Part shown: positions 25,064 to 36,700 of the stretch, one piece after another | Layout: each line of letters opens with the position of its first letter | How positions within the stretch are numbered: the stretch's first letter is position 1 | Assembly: GCA_012064415.1 (NCBI GenBank) | Contig: SSNU01000132.1 | Location: forward strand, 238,236-302,235 | DNA length: 64,000 bases | Source: Gyrodactylus bullatarudis | Lineage: Eukaryota; Platyhelminthes; Monogenea; Gyrodactylidea; Gyrodactylidae | Reading direction: 5' to 3' | Notes under the pieces: model-generated | What the model saw: only the letters and a program-made list of their open reading frames with translations | Database searches by the model: none | What the model was told of the DNA's origin: nothing | Translations under genes and position numbers: made by a program

Positions 25064-26575
25064 CTATTTATAATAAGATTTCTCTTTTAGTTGATTCCAC
25101 TTTTTAGTAAAGTCGTCCTTTACAAAATCATTTTCCGAATCTGACCCATTCAAGTCTTCATTTTCATTAGTGTCGTTGTCAAAATTATTTTGTATTAAAC
25201 TGTCCTCCTCATCGGTTGTCTTTGCTCTCACATAGTCTCTGGATGAATAGGCCAATGTTCTTTTTGAAATTAGAATTGCACCAAGCAAGCACATTGCCTT
25301 TAACAACATCAAAAGACCTTGAACGCAAAAAAAGAATTTGTACATAAAGCGTTCAGCAATGAAAGCAGTCAGACATGGGGAAATTATCATTCCCACACCC
25401 ATGAAACCTAATGAGAATGGATAAGAGACATGTCCACTGAGCTGTGTCATTTCTTCACTAGCTGGAAATAAAAATGTAATCGAGGGGCCAAGACAAAAGC
25501 CGGTGCCGAAAGCCAGAAAATGACTCAATATATTGTTGTTAGAGTTAAACTCCCATATTAAAAGTAAAATTGCCATACAAAAACTTGATACAAACAAAAT
25601 GTACTTGAGTTTATCTCTCAAAAAGTTTTTCGTCAATGCTGTTGCCAATGTACCAATAACATAAGTGACTGCTTCACCCGCAGCAAATAGGGTCGTTAAC
25701 AGAGCTGACTTTTGCAAAGAGGACTCCTCCTGATGCTTATAATCAGCCAAATTCAACAACATTCCATAAGTCACAATACTAGTTAACATTCTATCAATGG
25801 CCCAGAGGATAAGCAACGACTTTCTTGAGGTTTTTAATCTCTTTAAATTTTCCTCTGTCTCGAATTTAGCCACGCTATCATTATTTGAATTTTTTTGTTT
25901 TTTTTCAAAAACAAAACTAGCCGATATATTAACAAAGAGATAGATGAAGCCCAGTATTATGAATGCTGATCGCCAGGAATATGTTTCTATAAGGTAAGCA
26001 TATAATTGTACAAACATTATAGAGGCAATTGAACCGCCAGATATTAATGTTGTTGCCAAAATATGATATTTGTGGTCCTTATCAAAGTGCTCGTTCACGA
26101 CAAGACCAACTGTCGCTAAAATGGCTGAGCTTCCAATTCCATGGAGAACTGTATGAGTTAGAAACAACCAATGAGGATTGGAAACATAGGCCGAAAGTAT
26201 ACATGAAATGAATATAAATCCAGAACCTATAGCCTGCGAGAGATGATAACAACGATTGTACTTCAAGATTAACTTTGTTGAAAGTGATGTTGTCAAGTAA
26301 CCGAGTGCTGCATAAGAGTCTCCGATCCAGTTGAGTTCAGTCAACGAAGTTCCACGAAACTCTCCTCGTAGTTGTGCCACAAATATTCCAAATGCTCTCC
26401 TCTTTCCTCCAAGAAATATCACATTAATTGCTGCAAATCCAAGAATCAACCATGCATAATTTTCCCTATGTACCATTACAGTGGGAAGAAGAATATTTCT
26501 CTTTTGGGTATATCTTAGAAAAATACTAACCAAAGGATCTTTGAGTGAATTTATTCTCACTAAAAATAAATGCAT
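25064..26575 (-). CDS. Major facilitator superfamily transporter, SLC16/monocarboxylate-transporter-like
   Basis: Intronless ORF of 503 aa with about 12 hydrophobic segments in two groups of six, joined by a charged loop (KRLKTSRKS region). The first segment and its flank (YAWLILGFAAINVIF, then AFGIFVAQLRGEF and LNWIGDSYAALG) follow the layout of SLC16 proteins. The usual Gly/Trp-rich entry motif of classical monocarboxylate transporters is replaced by RENYAW, so the substrate cannot be predicted. The C-terminal tail is cytosolic and acidic (NDTNENEDLNGSDSEND). It likely acts in the plasma membrane. An alternative start, MVHRENYAW at 26476, fits family N-termini equally well. Absence of introns in a gene this long is unusual here and could reflect an old retrocopy. 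Confidence 0.85.
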   Translation of the reverse strand: MHLFLVRINSLKDPLVSIFLRYTQKRNILLPTVMVHRENYAWLILGFAAINVIFLGGKRRAFGIFVAQLRGEFRGTSLTELNWIGDSYAALGYLTTSLSTKLILKYNRCYHLSQAIGSGFIFISCILSAYVSNPHWLFLTHTVLHGIGSSAILATVGLVVNEHFDKDHKYHILATTLISGGSIASIMFVQLYAYLIETYSWRSAFIILGFIYLFVNISASFVFEKKQKNSNNDSVAKFETEENLKRLKTSRKSLLILWAIDRMLTSIVTYGMLLNLADYKHQEESSLQKSALLTTLFAAGEAVTYVIGTLATALTKNFLRDKLKYILFVSSFCMAILLLIWEFNSNNNILSHFLAFGTGFCLGPSITFLFPASEEMTQLSGHVSYPFSLGFMGVGMIISPCLTAFIAERFMYKFFFCVQGLLMLLKAMCLLGAILISKRTLAYSSRDYVRAKTTDEEDSLIQNNFDNDTNENEDLNGSDSENDFVKDDFTKKWNQLKEKSYYK

Positions 26576-27799
26576 ATATAAGGGTCATTTTAAAATATCC
26601 TTTGATTACTGTTGATTTGATATTTATATTGAAGATTTTTGTACAAAAAATCAATTCTAGCTAATAGAGTACTAACATTAAAAAAAAGTTCCCTTCAGCT
26701 TAAATCAATGGTATACAGTCAATGAAAATTTTTATTTATTTACCTCCAGATCACGAAATCCCAATAAGAGTATTAATTAATAGTTAGTAGAAATAAGTAT
26801 AGTAAATTAAAATTTTACAAGAAATTCATTGGTGCATATAGATTTCCAATCAAATCGTGTTCGTGAGTAAGGGTCAAATTTAGAATTAAAAATTTGTGAG
26901 GAAAAGAGAGGTCTTATTTTGAAACTAAAAGATGAGCCTAACAACCTAAAATCATTAATATAAATAAGTAGTTTTGTAATATAAAAATATACAATTAATT
27001 AAAATATAATAAAATATTCACTTTATAGACTATCTAAAAAACCTGTCCTATTCCGGTCTACCTATAGGTGATGGATCAAAATCAAGGATTTGAATCACAT
27101 ATTTATTAAACAATATCAGTGAATCTGAAAACTAATGTGTGTCTTAAGACTCCCCGATAGTCCCTCTATTGCTCCCTAGTTAGCTAGGGAACCTGGTTTT
27201 GTGTTTTTTACTTCAAGAGTATTTATGAAAGGGAATAAAACGAGAATAGTAGCAAGCTTTTTCGAAAAAATAGGAGGGAAAGTAAAGCAACTTTAGTGGA
27301 TTAGACGGTTGTAATAAGAATTTCATCTAAAAAGTCAAGATCTGAAAAAAACTATTCAATGAATATTCTAGTCTGTTTATTGTGACGCATGAAGAGAAAA
27401 TATTCATTGAAGCATGGAACTAAATCTTCCCCTAGATCAAAATCAGATCTATTATCATTTAAGAAGACTCTAAATCTAAATTAATTAGCGTTCGTACTGA
27501 GTATGAATCTGATCTTCAAACTGCAGTAAAAAGCAGTAATAATGACTTCGATCTAATATTGTAATTTATTGATTAATATGGTAAAGTATAGATTTGTAAA
27601 TGCGTAATTTTCAAATAATTCATGTACAAATAAAATTATTTATGATTCATAACACTTTAGCAATAACGAGTGAAATATGAAAAAATCATTGGAGAACCAA
27701 TCAAATGACAGCATTTATTCTATTTCTAATTGGTCCTTGTAAGATGTATGAATTTTGCTAAAATTTCCATGTGTTTCGTTGTTAAAAAAATTATTCTCC
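26576..27799. other. Intergenic region between two minus-strand genes
   Basis: No gene was recognised. It includes the 3' flank of the Cys-loop receptor gene and the upstream region of the MFS transporter. No TATA box was seen upstream of 26575 at a convincing distance. Confidence 0.45.
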
Positions 27800-30700
27800 T
27801 CAAATTTTACACGTGGAAATTCCCTGACATTCCATTTGGGTCTCTGATTGTGTCAAAATTATAATCCAGAATATCATCAATGTCAAAGGATAAATTATCG
27901 ATAATAAAATCCTAATTGTAATCAAGTAACAATTCGGTGAGATCATATTGAAAGCAGAAACACTTTTTAAACTATCGGAATTCTTTAGGAGCTTTGATCC
28001 TGAACCCAAATCGGATCCTTCATTTGAAAATTGTGGGAAATTTACATTATTGTTGTAAGTGCTATGAATACAATTACAGTGTGATGAAGGATTATGTTGA
28101 ACTCCTTGACTGCTTCCATTGATACCATTGCCTGATTCGCTGCTTCCAGACAAGAAATAATTCTCATTGTAATTCGAATCCTAGAATAAAAATTATTTAG
28201 ATCTAATAGGCTCTTACTTAATAAATATGAAACAGTTTAGTACCTTTATAGTTTCATGTATAAAGATTTGATGAGTCACAAAAGAATAATTCAACCATGA
28301 GATTCTTAAAGAAAATTAAAGTTTCATCTTAAAAACAGCCCAATTTCTATTTAATCTTTCGATGTGTTTCTTGAAGGTCTATTTAGAAATGCCATTTGTT
28401 ATATTCTCATCAGATCTCCTTATACAGATTTATAATTTATATAATTTATAATTTTAAATTGATAAAGCATCCTAAATTTTTATTTTTTGAAGGAATTTTA
28501 AAGAAAAAATTTAAAATCATTTGAAAGCACGTATCTAAACCTAATTGATATGATGATTTCGATGATTCGAAGCAGTTAATTACTGATATTCAGGATCAAG
28601 ATTAGACGAAGAATTCGAATTCGGCCATAGAGATAGCGATAGATTTCGGATAATTTCCCTTCGTTATAATCGAAACATTTAAATTCGATTTCTTAAAGTA
28701 ATTAGGAATTTCAGTAAACTTCTGCAGGTGAATTCGAATTCTTCGTCTAATCTTGATCCTAAATAATATTTAGTAAATATCAGTAATTAACTGCTTCGAA
28801 TCATCGAAATCGATGAAAATTTTGGGTTCAAAAGTTGAAAAAGTCCCAATTTTTTTGAATATCAACAACTTATTAGCTCGTTTAGTTTTAGAATTCAAAA
28901 ATTATTTTTTTTAGTGAATCCGGAGAAAAATATCGAGTTTTTTGTAAGAATTCTTATCTTCATGTCAATTAGCTATAAGATAAGGAGAAATTTTGCTTTT
29001 TACATAAAAAATCCTGTTTATAATAAGATTCTCATTCATTACATTCTGTTTAGAAGTTTAATTCAGATGTCTATTAAAAATTACCTCTAAAATTTTTTGA
29101 TATTCTTACCATTTTATTGGAAATGAGTCCATTTTGAAGAAGAGACAATGGCCCAGGACTGTTTCTACTCTCCATAATTCGACTACTCGGACTACCAAGA
29201 CCCATGGGTGAGACATGATTATAAGTGGAATTATAATTCAATCCATTATTCGCGCCACTTGTTGATCCAGAATTTGTATTTAGCCTTCCATTCATGGTAC
29301 TTGTACAAAGAATACAATCATTAGTATTTCCATTTTGAACTTGACCATTAACAGTACAGCCCGCAGAAGTGTACGCTGACTGAATCAATTTGCGATTATT
29401 TTGAGCAAATTTCTTCCTTAGAATTTTACTAGCCCGATAATACGCAATAACCGTGAGAAAAGTTATTAGAGTATTACAAATGATAGAGGAATAGAATGTG
29501 TAATTGTTCAAAAAGTTTGTCAATTGATACAAATTTGTTGAGGTACTCATTAATAGGAAGAAGAGAGTGTTTGTAAACAGAAGGGCTAATTGAATCAAGA
29601 ATGAGCACATTGTCCCTAAAGGGATGATCCAAAGGAGGAGAACGCAGAGTGATGATTGAACAATATTGACTAGTATAAAATAGAAAACCTTTGAACCGTT
29701 GGATAGGCACATGTTAATGACGAGTCCTTGTTGTGTACCTAATAAAAATGTTATTATAATTATAATGAATCTACTTTCAAGTAAATACAAAAACTGTTTA
29801 AACTATTAGAAACTACAAGAATTTATTTTTTCATAATCCCTATTAGTTTTGCACCGAATATTATAAACTCTTATCATCTTACGTAATAAGTTATTAGTAA
29901 TAACTTTTAAATAACCAAAAATTTTCCAACCAAGAGTATCATACTTTACTGTGTGTTAATGTCACTGTATAAAAGTTCAGGAAAGCAGGATTTTGATTGA
30001 TGTATTATGATGAGTAGTTGTGCTTGTTCAGTTTTTTTCGATATGGTCAGTGGTTGATAAATTTGAAATGCTAATCTCAGTTTCTTCATAATTCATTTAT
30101 TTTCAAGTTTGTACTTTAACGTGGTTTATTATTAATTTTCTTGTGAATTAACATGTTCACCAATTCGTCAAATGATAATAAATATTTCATTTTTATAAAA
30201 GTTCAAATGAAAAAATTTTATTTTGTGGATACCTTTCGCGTCTTTTAATTGTTGCATTAAAAATGAATAAATAATACATTCTGAAAATAACCGTGTGTGT
30301 ACATTTTAACATTCAAATTTATCTCAAAGTGTAAATGTAAATTCTTTACATGTTCTTATCCATTATTTTCAACAGATAAATCTTTATTTAGTATCAGAGG
30401 TTATTTTCAAAATCGAATGTAGTCGTTTATAAAACTCAGATCTTGATCAGCTAGCATTTTGCAATTTCGCAAAGCTATATAGAGTCGACTATGAATAAAT
30501 TTTAGGGTTTGAATGACGCTGCAGTTTTATCTCAGTTTTAAAACTGGCAGGTCGAGATCTAATTGTGCTAAAGGATAATTTTTCAAAATTGACTTACTGT
30601 ACTTTTTAATTGATTTGAAAAACTTTTTACTTGTCGACAAATGCACTAGATCAGTATCCTTAATTCGTTCATTGTAAAGACATTCATTGTTCTCCTTCCA

Positions 30701-33700
30701 TTTGAGTTCAGTGAGGAAAGCTTGATTTCCACCTAGGCAAAAATTATTCGAATTAAATATTAAACTCATCTAAAGGAATTATTATTGAATATAAGAATTA
30801 TATCAAGGATCAAATTTTGAAGAAAAATAAACCATAGATAATGACAGGAAGACTAAACAAATAATCGTAATCGCTAATACATGATGAATTGTTTAAATTT
30901 GGGTCTATCGTGTACAATTTTAGATAATATCTCTTTCACTAGAAAATAAAAATTGATGTCTATAGAGAAAGAGAGTACAATCTAAACTATACCTCTTGAC
31001 AGAAAACATGTTCTACAAACTATTGACTGAATTCACTTTCATTCAATGAAGCAAACTCATTATATATTAGAGATGTTACAAATTTTTCAACCTATTTTAA
31101 AAACCCACTCAAATGATAATACTATGAATTCTAAACATAATTTTATATAAGATTAAGTATCAAAATGCTTGTCTGTGATAATATTCAAGTTTAAAGATCA
31201 GACTTTTTTAAAAATGCCGCTAGATTTTCAATGAAATTTTTACTACGTTTTCATTAAAATTTCGAATATCTTTTTTGCTGGTGAAGCTTCAAGTGTATTT
31301 TCGATGAAAATAGTATTAGAATCATGTTAAGATCATTTCTGTTAAATTTTGTTATACCACTATGCCTACAAAAAAATTTAGGGAAAATGGGCAATGCACG
31401 ACTATGCATAGGATTGCAAACGAATTTTCAGTTATTTTAGATCAAAATTATATGCAGAAATTTCACGGAAAACTTGATTAATAAAAGGTAAAATTTCGTT
31501 TATATTATCCTCATGATAAGCTTAGATTCATCAAATACGAATGTGGTATATTCCCTATTTTGAAACCTCAGTCTAGAAATGAACTCGGTAGATAAATTAT
31601 AAGTCAAATTATGTTCAAATCTGGTCATTAAAGAGATTAAAGAAAAATTCCTCAATACCTTGCTAGTTGAAATCGAATACAAACACTTAGAAAACTGAAG
31701 ATCATCCGTTTGAATATACGTTTACAAAATACGTATTTTAAATCATTCAAGAGATGAAAACTCATCATTGAAGAGAGTTGTAAAGAAATCTCCTACAAAT
31801 ATAATTATATACTTATGAGCCACAAGAGGATTAAATAGATATATTCATTGATATTCCTTATTAAAGCATTTTTTATTGCTGTGGCTAGCCAAAAAAATTG
31901 CCCTCAATAAGTACTACCAATCATTATAAACTTTTGTATATTAATTCCCATTGTAAAATGTTTCTATTGGATAACAGGGCTATATGAGTAATCTATCAAT
32001 AATGCACTTCAAAGATTCCTTACTCAAGTGATTATTCAGATTATTCTTTCATCCAAGTATAAATTTATATGATAAAAAAATATCTAAAGCTAGTTAGTAT
32101 GAAGATGGTATATTCTCAATTTTTTCATCAAGAAATCGACTTTGATCAAGATTTTTTGGAATCTAGATCATGTTGCTCAGATTCAACCTGGGAAGAAAAG
32201 AATTTGAAAAAATCAATTTTGATTTGAAAAAATGTGCTGATTTCAAAGTGAAAATTTTTCAAAATTTTCTTTCTTCTTTTGTTAAATGTGGGCCTTATGA
32301 TCTAGATTCCAAAGAATCTTGATTAAAGTCGATTTCTTGATTTTATTCAAGAGTAAAAATCTTTATCAGCCTAAATTAAGTTGAAGTATTTAATGTTTCA
32401 AATATAAAATTAATTTTACCGCTAGTATATCTATCAAAAATTTCGTGGGCGATTGGGGAATGTTTCGTAGGAAAGAGTATATACTTAATCATGCATGTAT
32501 GCAAAAGGTGATAATTCAATGTGTATTATACGTAAAAGGGAAGATTACAAGATGAACGGAATCCATTCGTAGAACAACTCACCCAATTTTAGAATAAGCG
32601 GACAATTGACAAATCCAATTTGATCGACAAGACGAGATCCTCCGCACAAGACTTCAACGTTCAAGCTATAGGGGAAAACGTTAATTATTCATAGAATATT
32701 ATAAATAGAGAATAAATTTATATGTCAAAAACTTATGATAGATTAGTAGAGATATTTTCCAAGGAATTTGAAAAATTTGGAATCTTTCAGGAATAATGTT
32801 TTAATAAACCAGAGTTAGATTTCTAATGTCGTTAATATGATCACACTTTGCTAGTTAGGTTTAGTTAAACATAAAAATATTGTGAAAGTCTACTTTTCCA
32901 TATAACAAATCATCATATTTCAATGAAGTTTTCTCTAATTCCAAAAATAAGCTTAATATCGTACTTCATTGTATTGAGTAGCTAATTCAACCCTGAATTA
33001 AAGAATTTGAGCAATCACTTTTCTATCAAATGTTAATCAAACAATTTTTGTATGTAAACAAAATATTGAAATGAAAAATAAATAGCAAGTCAGAACAAGA
33101 AAAAATCCACATTCTTGACATCAGTAGAAAATGATGTATATGTCTCATTCTTGAGATTTTTTGATCAAAAGCAAGAGATTGCTCATTTTAATTTGATTTT
33201 TTCTTCGATATAAATTTTTGATAAATTTTTTTTCTAAAAACATCGATTTTTGAATTGGATCAAATCAGAGAAATGGAGGTCCGAAAAACAGATAAATAAG
33301 CCAATGAAAAGATTAATCATTCAGAAATTGTTGGATTTTCTCTTTTAAGGGAGTTTTATTTTAAACTCGCAGAAGATTTATAATTATAAATAATTTATAG
33401 ATTAAGAGTTAGATAAGGTATTCCTCAAGAATCTAGAATACGTCCCTTACTATTCAACATTATTTCTAAAGAGATATAATCATTTTACACAACATCGAAT
33501 GGATTGTAGAATTCTTCCCAAAGAAAAACTAGAAGACCTTGGCGTCACTCATTCACATAACCTTGACTTCACAGATTACTACATTATTACATGGAAATAA
33601 AAAGAAAATTCATTGCTCGACTCATTCATATCCACAAGTGCATAAAAACAGATGAAATGAAAAAACTTCTCTTCAAATTATATATAGAATATTGTATGAA

Positions 33701-36700
33701 ATTCAACATATATTTTCATCATAGTGGGAAATTGAACAATCTGAATTCTCCAATTTCCACGAAAAAGAATGACCCAAAATTTCTGTGATCTTCATAGACT
33801 CATTACTTTAACTTTGTTCACAAGTCTGGATTTAATCGCTTCAAATAACAGAAATCAATAAATTACTGAAATATTAAATCTAACTCTTAGGCTAAACAAT
33901 TTAAAGTAAAGATTTAAGCATGAATAAAATACTCAGCTCTTGTTCATTAACAAAGAGCCTTCAAAGCTCTTTATCATCTTTGGTTATTCGTTCAATAATT
34001 TTTGCAAAATAAAACCGTGAAAGTATTGATTTAATTGATCAATGATCCTTAATTATAATTACTACATGATACATGTATTTTCTTTTTTAGATATGTTTAC
34101 TTTCTAAGGAAACGTATCGTAAAACAATAATTCAACAGATCCATATAAAAGTTTCACATAATTATTTTCTATCCCTTAGGCGTTACCTAATGATAACAAT
34201 GCAAACTGTTTATTATTATTTGAGTTTGCATACATACTTGGTACATACATAAAGAAGTATGATCTTCAACAAGTGACTTGTTGCAGTTCTTAGTGTTTTT
34301 TCTCTCTACCAATAATAATAAACAGAATAAACTTTGAGAAACAGTCTTTCTCAGAGACATATAATAAAATAACTTGTATTCAATAAATGTATAAAAAAGA
34401 ATTTTGTGGAATAGAAGAAATCCTCACTTTGTATAGTTTATAACCACACATAGAGTGAAATACCCCTTTTTCATATAAAAGTTCATTTAAAGCTAAAAGT
34501 ATACATAAAGAAAAGAGAGATTGTAGCCAACAACTACGTCCACCTCCCTTGAATCTTTCTAGTTTCATCTTTGTCAACATTACTAACCAGAGAGTTGCAA
34601 TAACAATCAGAATACAAATGTGAAAAATACTTTTTTGATCTGAAAATAAAATTCATCTTCCTTATCAAATATATAGAGTATGTGGAAGCGTTTTTCCTCT
34701 CTCCCACTTCAAGCCCAAAATCAAGGGTTATAAGGTGAATTTTACAATAAAAGAATATTTTAAAATATTCATAAGAAAACCAGATTGATTACTTTATGAT
34801 ATGCAACTTCTACCATTGGGAAGCATGATTAAATGCGATCAGATATCGATTTAAAGCTTACTTCTGAGTAAATGAATAGTAGGGAATATCTTGAGCCAAT
34901 ATTTTCCGACGCCTATCATTAAAGGCTCCATTAGGTTGAACAGATGGAAGTGAATCAGCATTGAGATTGCTTTCACTGACAGCTGGCTCTAGTTCAAATT
35001 GAAGCTCAAGACGGCTTGGTGATAGTTCTTCGACTTTTCTGATATTGTCAAATGTCAGATCTGGGTACCAGGCTAGACTTTTATCGAGTAAAAGTGTTCC
35101 AAAGTCAATTTCAGAGTTGATAAGTTTTGATTCGGTCACAAGCCAAGTAGTATACAAGTTGAGATTTACTTCGGCGGTCTAAAAATATGATTAATTTAGC
35201 CCTTACAGAATATGTTGAAGATAAAATGAAGGTTCAAAGCATTGATAATTGGCAAACTTATCCTAAAGTAAAGCTACTTGATATGAAATTGGGAATCTAT
35301 GATTTTTACGAAAACATCGATTTTTTCAACAAAAATTCGAATTTGTAAAAGATTTTTGAAATCATACTTATGTTGCCCATTTTTACGATTTGAAGAAAAA
35401 AAATAAAATTTTCATGAAAAATATGGTCAATTTTCAAACTTGGATTCGGTGACAAAATCCCATCTTTTTCGAACTTTGAACTGAAGATTTTAATGATTTT
35501 AAAGTAGGAGGGTGGCTATAAGATGTTTATTAAGATCGGGATTAGACATGATATTAAATAATCTGAATCTGTTCTCATGCATATCCTTATCATCGTTTGG
35601 GAGCTGAATTTCGATTTTTTGATCATATTCAATGAAATTTCAATAAATCGAAATCCTTCGAAAATGGTGAATCTTTCGGAAATTCATCGGCAATATTCGG
35701 CAATTTGCCTAATTCTGATCTTAAAAATCATCTTATAGCCACTCTCCTACTTTAAAATCATTAAATTCTTCAGTTCAAAGTTCGAAAAAGATGGGATTTT
35801 GCCACCGAATCCAAGTTTGAAAATTGACCATATTTTTCATGAAAATTTTATTTTTTTTTCTTCAAATCGTAAAAAAATGGGCAACATAAGTATGATTTCA
35901 AAAATCTTTTACAAATTCGAATTTTTGTTGAAAAAATCATAGATTCCCAACTTTATGATAGTAAAACATGTTAAGTCAAGGGTCAAAAAATTTCTAATTG
36001 GTAATTTCTTGAAAGAATCAGCTCTCATTAACTAAAGCTATGAAAAAACAAAAACATTTACAAATGTGATAAAAAATTAACGAAAACGAGATGAGTCAAA
36101 CTCGAGATAACCCAGAAAAAAAGAGAAACATTCATGAAAATAACATTCGAATGATTCTTCAGTTCAAACGAAAATCGCAATTATCATTGAAATAAAAAAA
36201 AACTTTTAGAGCTTCCTTTACGCATTTTTATTACACTTTCTAACTGCAATACAGATTCTTAGAGGAGATGAACCCTGGCTAATACAAAAGATGCTCCATC
36301 ACACTTTATCTATTTGTCAGAGATGTATCTGGAAGGGATGGACGTAATCAAAACTTCTTGTGCAATGCCTTTACACAAGAAGGGAGGTATATTCTGAGTG
36401 TAAAAAGTAATAGAAACGTATGTATATTCTGTTAGCCTGGTTAGCCACAATGCATCATATAACGGAGATGAACAGAAATGGGTTGGGGAACTGCCTAAAG
36501 TAATGTCATCTTCAAGACAAGTGTCCTCATAACTCTTTTTCGATTGCGTACAATGAACAGAGGGCAAAAGAAAAAATAGAAGAAAACTCATAAAAAAATT
36601 TGCAACATAAGTTTTACAGGAATAATCAGAGGTAAGAAAGAATAATGTAAATTTTATTTGCATTACGCTAAGGAATAAACCCGTTTTTTCAAAAAATATT

